A DNA stretch of 64,000 nt from JBBECE01 sp040881985 (GCA_040881985.1 JBBECE010000031.1:1-64000), one strand, 5' to 3'; shown: positions 19,456-28,340, counted from the first letter of the stretch. The notes: a model not told the origin generated them from the letters alone. Numbers and translations: made by a program.

Positions 19456-21195
19456 GTGGCTGACACCAGGGCGGTGGGGCCGGTGGAGGAACGGGCGGCA
19501 GCGCCCGAGCGTCCGTTCGATCCGAGCGAGGGCGGGTTCCTGTCGAACGGGGCGATCGCGCTCCTGATATTCCTCCTCGGGATCGTCACCGGTTTTCCGG
19601 CGGCGACCATCGGGGTCGCCTTTTTCATCGACAATGCCGTCCCGGTTTTCGGCGGACTGATCGGCATTCTGGTGGTGGCGCTCGCCGTTATCGGCCTGAT
19701 CATCGCCTTCCGCAAACGCATCTGGGCGGCGCTGTTCAAGCGCGGCGAGGTCGAGGCCGGAAAGCTCGCCACGCCGTTGACCAATTTCGCCCGCTTCGCC
19801 ACGGAACAGAAACTCGCTGAGGCGACAAACGCGGCGCGCGAACTCGCCGAAATGGCAATCGCCCGCTACGCCTGGATCATGACCCGGCGCTGGATGCTGG
19901 CGACGCTGACGGCGCTGGTAGCGGCGATCGCGGCGCTCGCCGGGGCGGCGCTGTTGTTCCAGCAAAACCAGTTGCTGCGCGTCCAAGGCGAATTGTTCGC
20001 CGAACAGAATCTGCGGATTTCCGAACAGACGACGCTGTTGCAGGCCCAGATCCAGCTCGGGGAGGCGCAGCGCTCGACTTCGATCGTCCCGGAAATCCTC
20101 GCCATCGGCGCCGCGATCGGGGCGGAGACGGCGGTGCTCGCGACCGACGGCCGGCCGGCACAGGTCTTTGGCGCCGCCGAGTTTTCGCTGTCGCTGCGGG
20201 CCCGGATCATCGCCGCGACCAACGCGGCGCGGCCCTACCGGCACCTTGTCTCCTCGCTCGCCGGGCTCAACGAAATCGAAATCGTCGCCGCGGCGCTGAA
20301 ACGGCGCACCGACCTGCCGACCACCATTGCCGACTATGAGACCTGGCGGGCGAGCCAGCCGCTGGCGCGGCCGCTCGCAGAACTGGGCGAGCCGTCGAGC
20401 GAGCTAACCGACCGCGAAGTGAGCCCCGAGCGCGGCCAGCTGATTTCGCTCCTCTACAATTCCCGCATCCTCGATACCGAGGAACTCTCCTACAACGGCG
20501 CGGATTTTTCTTTCGCCGAATTGCGCCAGCCGGTGCTCGGGGCGATGTCGTTCCGGCATGCCAAGCTGCGCTTCGCGGATTTCTCGGGGGTCGAGGTGCG
20601 GGGGACGAATTTCGGCGGCGCCTCGCTCGACCATGCGAGGTTCCGCGGCGCGACCATCGTGGAGACCGACTTCGCCGGCATTCCGGGCGCCGATATCGAG
20701 CCGCCCTATCTCGCCAATCCGGCGGTGCCGGTCTGGTGGACACTCTTGAATGGCGCGGATTTCTCCTCGTCTTTCATCGACCGGTCGAAGTTCGGCTCGA
20801 CCCGCGCCTTTGCCGCCAATTTCGACAGCGCCTATGTCGGCAACTCGGATTTCTCCAATGCGGCGCTCGGCGCCTCGACCTTCCGCAACGCCATCATCGA
20901 CGATTGCCTGTTTGAGGGGGCCAACATGTCGAGCGTCGATTTTTCCGGGGCGATCGTCTTCGACGCGGCGTTCCTCGACAAGCTCGCCGCGGCAGCCGCC
21001 TCGCAATCCTTCGTCAGGGAGCGGTTCGCGCTCGAGCCCGCGCCGTTCGAAGTCGTCGACACCCATCCGCAGGCGATGAACATGGACCCGGCAATCATCG
21101 GCGGGATCGCCGACGGCTCGATCCCGGCCTTCCGGGTGGTGCGTGTCGGCGAGTTCGAGTCCGATCCGGGCAGGGCGACCCAGGCGATCGATTAG
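19456..21195 (+). CDS. Membrane-anchored pentapeptide-repeat protein
   Basis: The 579-residue protein has two hydrophobic segments close together near residues 30-85 (AIALLIFLLGIVTGF; LIGILVVALAVIGLIIAF) and another near 145-165 (MLATLTALVAAIAALAGAALLF). A helical linker and a C-terminal run of pentapeptide-type repeats follow (ADFSFAELRQ, LRFADFSGVEVRGTNFGGASLDHARFRGATI). These repeats form a right-handed quadrilateral beta-helix, often a binding scaffold. The GTG was chosen because GGGGGAAGG lies just before it. The function is unknown; similar proteins occur in rhizobia. It is monocistronic. Confidence 0.8.
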   Translation: MADTRAVGPVEERAAAPERPFDPSEGGFLSNGAIALLIFLLGIVTGFPAATIGVAFFIDNAVPVFGGLIGILVVALAVIGLIIAFRKRIWAALFKRGEVEAGKLATPLTNFARFATEQKLAEATNAARELAEMAIARYAWIMTRRWMLATLTALVAAIAALAGAALLFQQNQLLRVQGELFAEQNLRISEQTTLLQAQIQLGEAQRSTSIVPEILAIGAAIGAETAVLATDGRPAQVFGAAEFSLSLRARIIAATNAARPYRHLVSSLAGLNEIEIVAAALKRRTDLPTTIADYETWRASQPLARPLAELGEPSSELTDREVSPERGQLISLLYNSRILDTEELSYNGADFSFAELRQPVLGAMSFRHAKLRFADFSGVEVRGTNFGGASLDHARFRGATIVETDFAGIPGADIEPPYLANPAVPVWWTLLNGADFSSSFIDRSKFGSTRAFAANFDSAYVGNSDFSNAALGASTFRNAIIDDCLFEGANMSSVDFSGAIVFDAAFLDKLAAAAASQSFVRERFALEPAPFEVVDTHPQAMNMDPAIIGGIADGSIPAFRVVRVGEFESDPGRATQAID

Positions 21196-21348
21196 CGGGC
21201 CGCTATTCAATCTTCGGTTCCGGGATGGCGGGAAGCCACTCTTTTGGACGAGGTGGCGGGCTAGTCACCCCCGCATTGCCGCAAGCGCGGCTTTCCCCTA
21301 AAGAGGCGACGCAGTTTTCAGTCCCATATCGCGGAGCGCGTTGGCCCA

Positions 21349-21510
21349 ATGGCCCGCCAGTTCATCTATCACATGCAAGGCCATTCGAAGGCCTGGTCGG
21401 GCGGCAAAAAGGTCCTCGACAATATCAACCTCTCTTTCTACCCCGACGCCGCGTTCAGCCATTTCAAGTCCGCCTGGCCGGTCGCCAGATGGCTGTTGGG
21501 GAACGGCTGA
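21349..21510 (+). pseudogene. Truncated duplicate of the ettA 5' end (53-codon ORF)
   Basis: The first 106 bases differ from the start of intact ettA (24253 onward) at only three positions by my alignment, giving MARQFIYHMQGHSKAWSGGK and onward through FYPDA. The reading then leaves ettA and ends as WLLGNG with TGA at 21508-21510. All ATPase motifs are missing, so it cannot act as an ABC-F protein. About 85 bases upstream also resemble the ettA leader, but more loosely. Its stop overlaps the start of the GNAT gene (TGATG), so it may now serve as a translated leader. Confidence 0.85.
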
Positions 21511-22382
21511 TGTCCGGCGGGCCACTCGCATCGCCGACTCCCGCCGATCGCGCCAATTCCGCGAGCGCAAATTTGCACGCGCTGTTCCGCGCCATGTCAA
21601 TGCTGCCAGGCGGAAGGCTGGAGGAAGGCGGCCATGTGGCCCGCCATTTGCGTTTTCCCACCAATCCGATGTTCAAGGGCGCCTGGGCGACGCGTGTGCC
21701 GAAACGGGAGGAGGACGCGGTCATCGATGAGACGATCGACTGGTTTCGCTCCCGCCAGGCACCCTACTTTTTCTGGTGGACCGGCCCGCAGACGCGGCCG
21801 TCGGCGCTCGGCGCCCGCCTGATGGCGAAGGGCTTCATTTCGATGGAAGAGCAGCAGAAAGTGCTCGCCCACGGCATCGTGCAGACGGCCTCCGGCGCGC
21901 CAGTGATGACGATGGATTTGCGCGACGCCGATCCCTCGCTCATCGGCAGGGTGCCGCCCGGCTTCGCGGTCCGCGAGGCGACCTCCCTCGCCGACCTCGA
22001 TGCGTTCAAAGAGGTCTTCGTCTCGACCTATGAGATTCCCGAATGGGCCGGCCAGGCATGGGTCGATGCGACGATGAGTTTTGGCCTCGGCCGATCGCCC
22101 TGGCGAATTTTCATCGGCTGGCTCGACGGGGAAGCGGTGGCGACCAACATTCTCTTCAATGGCGGGGGCGTCGCCAGCGTCTATGCCATCGCCACCATTG
22201 CGAAGGTGCGCGGGCAGGGGATTGGCGCCGCCATCACGCTCGCCCCGTTGCTGATCGCGCGCGATGCGGGCTACCGCTACGCCGCGTTGTTTTCAACCGA
22301 GATGGGTATGCCCGTCTACGCCCGTATCGGCTTCAGGGATACCGGCGCGCGTATCGACCGCTATCTCTGGCGGGCCGGCTGA
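21510..22382 (+). CDS. GNAT-family N-acetyltransferase
   Basis: The 290-residue protein has an N-terminal region (NPMFKGAWATR, DETIDWFRSRQAPYFFWWTGPQ) typical of two-lobed GNAT enzymes. The C-terminal GNAT fold contains the acetyl-CoA loop VRGQGIGAAITLAPLL near residue 233. The start chosen is ATG at 21510, with GGGGAAC upstream and an overlap with the truncated ettA ORF; ATG at 21489 is also in frame. The substrate is unknown. It converges with the FG-GAP gene, leaving 9 bp between stops, and both lie in the block between the two ettA starts. Confidence 0.85.
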   Translation: MSGGPLASPTPADRANSASANLHALFRAMSMLPGGRLEEGGHVARHLRFPTNPMFKGAWATRVPKREEDAVIDETIDWFRSRQAPYFFWWTGPQTRPSALGARLMAKGFISMEEQQKVLAHGIVQTASGAPVMTMDLRDADPSLIGRVPPGFAVREATSLADLDAFKEVFVSTYEIPEWAGQAWVDATMSFGLGRSPWRIFIGWLDGEAVATNILFNGGGVASVYAIATIAKVRGQGIGAAITLAPLLIARDAGYRYAALFSTEMGMPVYARIGFRDTGARIDRYLWRAG

Positions 22383-22391
22383 AGCCGCCGG

Positions 22392-24113
22392 TCAGCGCGG
22401 CAATGTCGTGTTGATGAAAATGTCGAGCGCCAGGCCCCGGGTGAAAAACTCATCGCCGAAATTTTGTCCATCGAGGCTGAGGCCCACGAGGTCCATGTCG
22501 CCGTCATTGTCGGTGTCGATGGGAACGATGAAGCGGCCCACATAGGGCTCGGCCGCCAGCGAGCGCGGATTGACCGGCTCGAAATGCCCGCCGCCGGAAT
22601 TCAGCGCTAATACCATGCGCCAGGTCCCTTCGCCGCCGTCCTGATAGAGCGGGTCGCGCGTCTGGGTGACGAGGTCGACATCGCCGTCGAGATCGAGATC
22701 GACCAGATAGGAATGCATTGGAAATGCCAATTCTTGCATGTCGGGATAGCCCTGGTTCCACAGATGCGTCGCCGATGCGTCCACATACCCGCCTTGCCCG
22801 TCGCCAAGCAGCAGCTGGTGATACTGGGCACGCCAATTGCCCTCGCCGAACAAGGTTGCCTCGGTTAGCAACAGGTCCGGATCGCCGTCATTGTCGACAT
22901 CGGCAACGTCGATGTCGGTTGTGTGCGTCGCATAGCCCCAGCGTGTCACCGGCAGTTCGATTGCGTTTTCCTTGAGCCAGTGATCGGTCCCGTCGTTGTG
23001 GATGAGACGCGTCCGCCGCATGCCGGAAAAGCGTGTCGCGTTGCGCGCATCGTCGCCTGAGATCGCCAGCAGCAAATCGTCATGCCCGTCGCCATTCAGG
23101 TCCGCGAAGCGCGCAGTGTTGTATTTCGCGCGATCCGGCCCGTTGCCCAGGAGGTTCAACAGGCTCGGCGTAATCCGGTCGCGCCCGTTGCTGAGCGAGA
23201 AGACGCCCTGGCCGTCATTGACGAGAATGTAGGGGTCGATTGTGTTGGAACCGTAATTGGTGATCACCAGAATGTCGTTGTCGCCGTCGCCGTCCATGTC
23301 GTGGGCAGCCGCGCCGTGGTTCATCGCGCTGAGCGGCGGCAGGTTCGCATCCGACACATCGGCCAAACCGCCTTCCGGTGTCGACAGCATCAACAGCGAT
23401 TGCTCGCCGGGAAAGGGATTGGCGTCGAGCCCATGGGCGGCGATGAAGAGATCCGGCCGGCCGTCGCCATTGAAGTCCGCGAACACCGCCTCGCGCCCAT
23501 GCACGCGCATCGGCAAATCGATGTCGAGCAGCTGGAAAGCCCTACCCGTTCCTAGGTTCTCGAGGATGACCTGCGCACTCGGGAGCCTGGTATTGCGCCC
23601 ATTTTCGGTACGGGCCGTAGAGGTGATGTAGTCGGCAAGTCCGTCGCCGGTGACGTCGCCCGCTGCCGCGTAAATCATGAAGACATCGCAGACCGGCATT
23701 TCGCAATCGGGCAGCATCGCGGTCACATCGACTACAGCGCCGCGCCGCGGCAGGTCGAAGATGTCTTGTTCGATCCATTGCGGCGGGGTGAACCAGGAAT
23801 CGTGCACGCGCACGATGCGCGCGGCGAGCGTCTGGTCCATCACCGCCGGCAGGTCCGTCGCCCAGTTGTCGTGGAAAGCCGTCGCCGCCCGGTCGGAACG
23901 TCCGCCCCACAACCCGTCCGGCGTGCCGGTATCGAAGCCGAGCTCGTTCAGCCGCCGCTGAATATCGAGCACCGCCGGGCGGTCGGCTTTCAGCGTCTCG
24001 TCGATCTCCATCGCCGGGACAGAGACGGGCGCCAATGCCGAAAAAACGAAAAACGCAGCAGCCATCGCGCTTTTGCGCGCAAGACGAAAATCTGGCGAAC
24101 CCCCCATACCCAT
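22392..24113 (-). CDS. Secreted FG-GAP/VCBS repeat protein with a peptidoglycan-binding-like domain
   Basis: The 573-residue product has a signal peptide (MAAAFFVFSALAPVSVPA) and then a segment like PG_binding_1 (VLDIQRRLNELGFDTGTPDG). Next come several FG-GAP repeats with Ca2+-binding loops of the type DxDxDGxxD (DVTGDGLADY, DFNGDGRPDL, DMDGDGDNDI, DLNGDGHDDL, DVDNDGDPDL, DLDLDGDVDL, DTDNDGDMDL). Such proteins form a beta-propeller and bind cell-surface or matrix ligands. ATG at 24113 is assumed; ATG 24107 or TTG 24119 are possible. It has no export-system neighbour and is divergent from ettA. Confidence 0.85.
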   Translation of the reverse strand: MGMGGSPDFRLARKSAMAAAFFVFSALAPVSVPAMEIDETLKADRPAVLDIQRRLNELGFDTGTPDGLWGGRSDRAATAFHDNWATDLPAVMDQTLAARIVRVHDSWFTPPQWIEQDIFDLPRRGAVVDVTAMLPDCEMPVCDVFMIYAAAGDVTGDGLADYITSTARTENGRNTRLPSAQVILENLGTGRAFQLLDIDLPMRVHGREAVFADFNGDGRPDLFIAAHGLDANPFPGEQSLLMLSTPEGGLADVSDANLPPLSAMNHGAAAHDMDGDGDNDILVITNYGSNTIDPYILVNDGQGVFSLSNGRDRITPSLLNLLGNGPDRAKYNTARFADLNGDGHDDLLLAISGDDARNATRFSGMRRTRLIHNDGTDHWLKENAIELPVTRWGYATHTTDIDVADVDNDGDPDLLLTEATLFGEGNWRAQYHQLLLGDGQGGYVDASATHLWNQGYPDMQELAFPMHSYLVDLDLDGDVDLVTQTRDPLYQDGGEGTWRMVLALNSGGGHFEPVNPRSLAAEPYVGRFIVPIDTDNDGDMDLVGLSLDGQNFGDEFFTRGLALDIFINTTLPR

Positions 24114-24252
24114 GACCAATCCGATCTACGGGCACCCAAAGGAACGCTTGCATGCTGGGCCTGCGACAGTCAATCATCCCGCGTTTGCCGCCCGCCCGCT
24201 TTCCCCCTAAATACCACCCGCGACTCGTCCCCAAAGCGGCACGGAAAGCTTC

Positions 24253-25908
24253 ATGGCCCGCCAGTTCATCTATCACATGCAAGGCCTCTCGAAGGCCTGG
24301 TCGGGCGGCAAAAAGGTCCTCGATAATATCAACCTCTCTTTCTACCCCGACGCCAAGATCGGCGTGCTCGGGCCGAACGGGTCGGGCAAATCGACGCTGC
24401 TCAAGATCATGGCCGGGATCGAGACGAGCTTCCAGGGCGAGGCCTGGCTCGCCGAGGGCGCCAGCGCCGGCTATCTGCCGCAGGAACCCGAGCTCGACCC
24501 GGGGCTCAATGTGCGCGGCAATGTCATGCAGGGGGTCGCCGAAAAACAGGCGATCCTCGACCGCTACAACGAATTGATGCTCGCCTATTCCGACGAGACG
24601 GCGGAAGAGGCCGCGACCCTGCAGGACCGGATCGATGCCGGTGGCCTCTGGGATCTCGACCAGAAGGTCGAGATGGCGATGGAGGCCCTCGGCTGCCCGC
24701 CGGGCGACGCCGGGGTCGACAACCTCTCGGGCGGCGAGCGGCGGCGGGTGGCGCTCTGCCAGTTGCTGCTTCGCGCGCCCGACCTGTTGCTCCTCGACGA
24801 GCCGACCAACCATCTCGACGCCGAGACGACCGCCTGGCTCGAAAAGCATCTCCGCGAGTTTCCCGGCTCGGTGTTGATCGTCACCCACGACCGGTATTTC
24901 CTCGACAATGTGACGGGCTGGATTCTCGAGCTCGATCGCGGCCGCGGCATTCCCTATCAGGGCAATTATTCGGCTTACCTAGGCCAGAAATCGAAGCGCT
25001 TCGCCCAGGAACAGCGCGAGGACGCGGCGCGGCTGAAGGTGCTCGAGCGCGAGCTGGAGTGGCTGGGACAATCTCCGCAGGCGCGGCAGTCGAAATCCAA
25101 GGCCCGCATTCGCGCCTATGACGAACTGGTGAAAATCAACGAGGCGCGCACCCGCTCGTCCACCGCCCAGATCATCGTGCCGCCGGGGCCGCGGCTCGGC
25201 GAGACGGTCATCGCCGTGAGCGCGCTCCGCAAGGGTTATGGCAATCGACTGCTCATCGACAACCTGACATTTGCGCTGCCGCCGGGCGGCATTGTCGGGG
25301 TGATCGGGCCGAACGGGGCGGGCAAGACGACGCTCTTCCGGATGATCACCGGGCAGGAAAAACCCGACGCCGGCGAGATCCGGGTCGGAGAGACCGTCTC
25401 CCTCGGCTATGTCGACCAGAGCCGCGACACGCTCGATGCAAAGAAGAACGTCTGGCAGGAAATTTCCGGCGGCAACGACATTCTGATGCTCGGCAAGCGC
25501 GAGATGAATTCGCGCGCCTACGTGTCGTCGTTCAATTTTCGCGGCACCGATCAGCAGCAGCCGGTCGGCACCCTTTCGGGCGGCCAGCGCAACCGGGTGC
25601 ATCTGGCGAAAGTCCTCAAGGCCGGCGCCAATGTCCTGCTCCTCGACGAGCCGACCAACGATCTCGACACCGAAACGCTCGCCGCGCTCGAGGAGGCGCT
25701 CGAGGAATTCGCCGGCTGCGCCGTTATCATCACCCACGACCGGATGTTCCTCGATCGACTCGCGACCCATATCCTGGCGTTCGAGGGCGACAGCCATGTC
25801 GAATGGTTCGAAGGCAATTTCGAGGCTTACGAAAAAGACAAAGTCCGCCGCTTCGGCCCCGACGCGGTCAATCCCCGCCGGCTCAAATACAAGCCGCTGA
25901 CAAGGTGA
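24253..25908 (+). CDS. ettA: Energy-dependent translational throttle protein, ABC-F ATPase
   Basis: EttA binds the ribosomal E site and gates entry into elongation by ATP/ADP state. The 551-residue product has two ABC domains. The first has Walker A GPNGSGKST, signature LSGGERRRVALCQLL and Walker B LLLLDEPTNHLD; the second has GPNGAGKTT, LSGGQRNRVHLAK and VLLLDEPTNDLD. The region between them carries the arm/linker segment rich in Arg/Glu. The length and YLPQEPELDP match EttA rather than other ABC-F proteins. A 5' fragment of this gene is duplicated at 21349. Confidence 0.96.
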   Translation: MARQFIYHMQGLSKAWSGGKKVLDNINLSFYPDAKIGVLGPNGSGKSTLLKIMAGIETSFQGEAWLAEGASAGYLPQEPELDPGLNVRGNVMQGVAEKQAILDRYNELMLAYSDETAEEAATLQDRIDAGGLWDLDQKVEMAMEALGCPPGDAGVDNLSGGERRRVALCQLLLRAPDLLLLDEPTNHLDAETTAWLEKHLREFPGSVLIVTHDRYFLDNVTGWILELDRGRGIPYQGNYSAYLGQKSKRFAQEQREDAARLKVLERELEWLGQSPQARQSKSKARIRAYDELVKINEARTRSSTAQIIVPPGPRLGETVIAVSALRKGYGNRLLIDNLTFALPPGGIVGVIGPNGAGKTTLFRMITGQEKPDAGEIRVGETVSLGYVDQSRDTLDAKKNVWQEISGGNDILMLGKREMNSRAYVSSFNFRGTDQQQPVGTLSGGQRNRVHLAKVLKAGANVLLLDEPTNDLDTETLAALEEALEEFAGCAVIITHDRMFLDRLATHILAFEGDSHVEWFEGNFEAYEKDKVRRFGPDAVNPRRLKYKPLTR

Positions 25909-25917
25909 GGGAAACCG

Positions 25918-26199
25918 TCAGGTGAGTTCTCCATCGCGCACAAACCGATTGGCCAGTTGGGCGTTGCTGAAACGGGATACGGGCGCGTATTGCGGTTTGT
26001 GTTCTGCGCTGTCCGGGGAACGATAGACCACGAACGCGCCGTCTTCTTCGCAGACGATCTCAGTCAGGTCATCGCTCTTGAATGGCGACCAGTCCCGCGA
26101 ACCACACTCGGGGCACTCGTCGTCGCAGCAACAGGACCACTCATCGCCCCAAGCAGTTCCACAGTCGCCACAATGATAGTGATTGAGGTACCACGCCAC
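25918..26199 (-). CDS. Cys-rich zinc-ribbon-like small protein (93 aa)
   Basis: The product starts VAWYLNHYHCGDCGTAW and has a cluster of cysteines (CGDC, CCC, CPEC) that would bind one or two zinc ions, followed by an acidic C-terminal part. Similar Cys-rich orphans occur in Hyphomicrobiales; no function is known to me. The GTG at 26199 was chosen because AAGGG lies eight bases upstream and the gene then begins 13 bp after the DpnI-like stop; the frame is open further upstream inside that gene. The close same-strand spacing suggests co-transcription with the nuclease. It is convergent with ettA. Confidence 0.65.
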   Translation of the reverse strand: MAWYLNHYHCGDCGTAWGDEWSCCCDDECPECGSRDWSPFKSDDLTEIVCEEDGAFVVYRSPDSAEHKPQYAPVSRFSNAQLANRFVRDGELT

Positions 26200-26212
26200 C
26201 GCATCGACCCTT

Positions 26213-26986
26213 CTATGCCAGCGAGCGCAGCCGGTAGCGGCCGCGACCCACGAACTCAAGATAGCCGTTGTCGCGCAGCACCTGAAGCTGCTGCCTGATC
26301 TTCGGCTTAACGTTGTTGTTATCGGGATAGGTCGCGCTCAGCCGCGCCTCGAAGGCATAGACGTCCTCGAGCTCGAACTCAGGCCGACCGATCATCTCGA
26401 CCGCCTTCATCACTTCAATGAGCCAGCCTCTGGACTCGACTCCCTGACGCCTCAGAAAGAGGGTCTGCTTCCACTTGGCGAGCACCTCGTCTTTTGGCTC
26501 AGGCACACCGTTGCGAAGAATGAATATTCGCCCGGCCAGGGGAATCCGTCCAATCAGGATGTTCGATCCGACCCACCCGGCACGCCGTGCCGTCTCCTTT
26601 AGCGGCGGTCGTCGCTGGATGATCTCCGGCACGAAGAAATGCTTCGGCACGACGCAGACGTTCCTCACTTCGCGCTGGGCGAGATCGTAGTTGAGCAGCA
26701 GGAGGTGAGGATTGGCGGCGGACGAAAGCCGTTCGATCTTCGTTGCGTAGGCGCCGTCCGCCACGCGCGGGCCGAACGCCTTCTTTTGGCTCTTGACCTC
26801 ATATTGATCTGAACAGGTCGGGCAAACGAAATCGGCCACCGGGCTGTTGGCTGGCAGTTGGCTGAGCTTCGGGCTTCCGCAGTTCGCGCAGAATATCCAG
26901 TCCGCTACCCAGCGCTCGGTCCAGACGCGTGCCTGTTGCGAGCCGCTGTCGTATGGCGTCTGGGGTTCTTCGAACCCGAGCTTCAC
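26213..26986 (-). CDS. DpnI-type methyl-directed restriction endonuclease (Gm6ATC)
   Basis: DpnI cleaves GATC only when the adenine is methylated. This 257-residue product matches DpnI over its length. A zinc site is formed by CANC (33-36) and CPTC (55-58). The PD-D/ExK centre is D52 in SPVADF with E63 and K65 in YEVK. TARRAGWVGSNI and GRIF follow. The C-terminal winged helix, which in DpnI also reads methylated DNA, keeps KIRQQLQVLRD and GRGRYR. The start is GTG with AGAGGG upstream. No GATC methylase lies nearby. Function as a type IIM/IV barrier to Dam-methylated DNA is inferred. Confidence 0.92.
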   Translation of the reverse strand: MKLGFEEPQTPYDSGSQQARVWTERWVADWIFCANCGSPKLSQLPANSPVADFVCPTCSDQYEVKSQKKAFGPRVADGAYATKIERLSSAANPHLLLLNYDLAQREVRNVCVVPKHFFVPEIIQRRPPLKETARRAGWVGSNILIGRIPLAGRIFILRNGVPEPKDEVLAKWKQTLFLRRQGVESRGWLIEVMKAVEMIGRPEFELEDVYAFEARLSATYPDNNNVKPKIRQQLQVLRDNGYLEFVGRGRYRLRSLA

Positions 26987-27153
26987 GGCTTGCCCTCTAT
27001 ACCGATGGCAGGCATTCTTGGCGTGAAAGCCTCTAGGAGCAAATCGAGGTTGAACGAATGACTATCTTCATCGGATCGATTGCCTATCCGGGATAGCGGG
27101 GATGAAATCGTGCGCCGTGTCGAACGGCGAGGCCAGGGTCGCAGCCTCGCCCG

Positions 27154-27603
27154 CTAAACCGCCAGCACCCCCTCCAAATGTTTGGCCATCTCGGCGTTGG
27201 GGACTTTCGTCAGATCCTTGGACAATTCGGCGTAAACGATCGCCCGCACCCGCGGGGTGAGGCTCGCCCGCAGATCGCCGAGCGCGTTCGGCGCGGCAAC
27301 GAGGATCAGCCGGTCGAAGGCGCCGACCCGGCGCTGCTTTTCCAGCATGACGGCGAGCGAACGGGCGAAATCGGCCTCGCGCTTGTCGACCGGATCGGTC
27401 GGGGATTCCATGGCGCTGCGGCTGTGGCCCACCGAGGCGAAGCTGCGGCCCGCCCGGTCGGCCATGATGTCGCGCGCCCGCAACCTGGCGTCGGCGAACT
27501 CGAAGCCCTCGACCTCGCGCAGCCCCTTGCCGGGGCCGGTATTTTCCAGCACCCGGGCGCGGGCGCCGTCGGCAATCAGAATCCAGGTGACGATCGGTTT
27601 CAT
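27154..27603 (-). CDS. Host attachment family protein (baeRF-like)
   Basis: The 149-residue product matches the host-attachment family (PF10116) first linked to Agrobacterium attachment and related to the central domain of archaeal/eukaryotic release factor eRF1. The N-terminus TWILIADGARARVLEN and the later RLILVAAPNALGDLRASL are typical. The ATG has GGAGG six bases upstream. It is cytosolic, with no signal peptide. The biochemical role is unknown; ribosome or RNA binding is suspected from the fold. It is divergent from the MOSC gene. Confidence 0.88.
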   Translation of the reverse strand: MKPIVTWILIADGARARVLENTGPGKGLREVEGFEFADARLRARDIMADRAGRSFASVGHSRSAMESPTDPVDKREADFARSLAVMLEKQRRVGAFDRLILVAAPNALGDLRASLTPRVRAIVYAELSKDLTKVPNAEMAKHLEGVLAV

Positions 27604-27734
27604 GCCGGCCTCCTCGTAGGGTCCACGCTTCTTATGAATTCGATATGGGCGTCGCCATGACCAGGATCAATCCGGCGCGCTTGCCAGCCTTGCCGGAAAG
27701 CCGCTATCGGTTCCTGGCGCGGAGGGAGCGGGCG

Positions 27735-28340
27735 ATGGACGCGATCGAGGTCGAAAAATTCGCGGCGCGGGTCGAGGGACTTTTCCTCGCCAACCGCGGC
27801 GGTTTCGAGACCCGGCCGCTCGACCGGCTGGACCTCACGTTCGAGGGCATCGCCGGGGATATCCATGCCGGGCTGACCCGGACTTCGGGGGCGCGCGAGC
27901 TCTGGTATCCGCGCGGCACCGAAATCCGCAACGAACGGCAGGTGTCGATCGTCTCGGTCGAGGAACTGGCGCGGATCGCCAGGGGCCTCTCGATCGACCG
28001 GCTCGCCGCCGAATGGATCGGAAGTAATATCCTCTTGTCCGGCGTGCCGGGCCTTTCATCGCTGCCTCCGCGCACCCAGATCTTCTTCGACAGCGGGGCA
28101 ACGGTCAGGATCGACGGCGACAACGGCCCCTGCCGCACGGCGGGCCGGTCGGTCGCCTCGCACGTCCCTAGCCGCGAAGCGCTCGAGTTCGAGTTTGTGA
28201 AAGTCGCCCAGGGGTTGAGGGGCCTTGTCGGCTGGGTCGAGCGGCCGGGCCCGATCGCGGTGGGGGAAGCGGTGACGGTGAGGGTCTGGCGGCAGCCGGC
28301 CTGGCGCGGCGCGCCCGCCGGGGCGGTTAACCCGGGGTAA
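27735..28340 (+). CDS. MOSC domain protein
   Basis: MOSC domains bind molybdenum-cofactor sulfur or act as sulfur carriers. The 201-residue product has the core segments GIAGDIHAGLTR, YPRGTEIRNERQVSIVSVEEL, and the late NGPCRTAG with the conserved Cys near residue 132. The ATG at 27735 was chosen because GGAGGGAGC lies before it and the family usually starts directly before ARVEGLF; a frame upstream to 27645 is open and holds two further ATGs. The substrate is unknown; it is a single gene between unrelated neighbours. Confidence 0.87.
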   Translation: MDAIEVEKFAARVEGLFLANRGGFETRPLDRLDLTFEGIAGDIHAGLTRTSGARELWYPRGTEIRNERQVSIVSVEELARIARGLSIDRLAAEWIGSNILLSGVPGLSSLPPRTQIFFDSGATVRIDGDNGPCRTAGRSVASHVPSREALEFEFVKVAQGLRGLVGWVERPGPIAVGEAVTVRVWRQPAWRGAPAGAVNPG

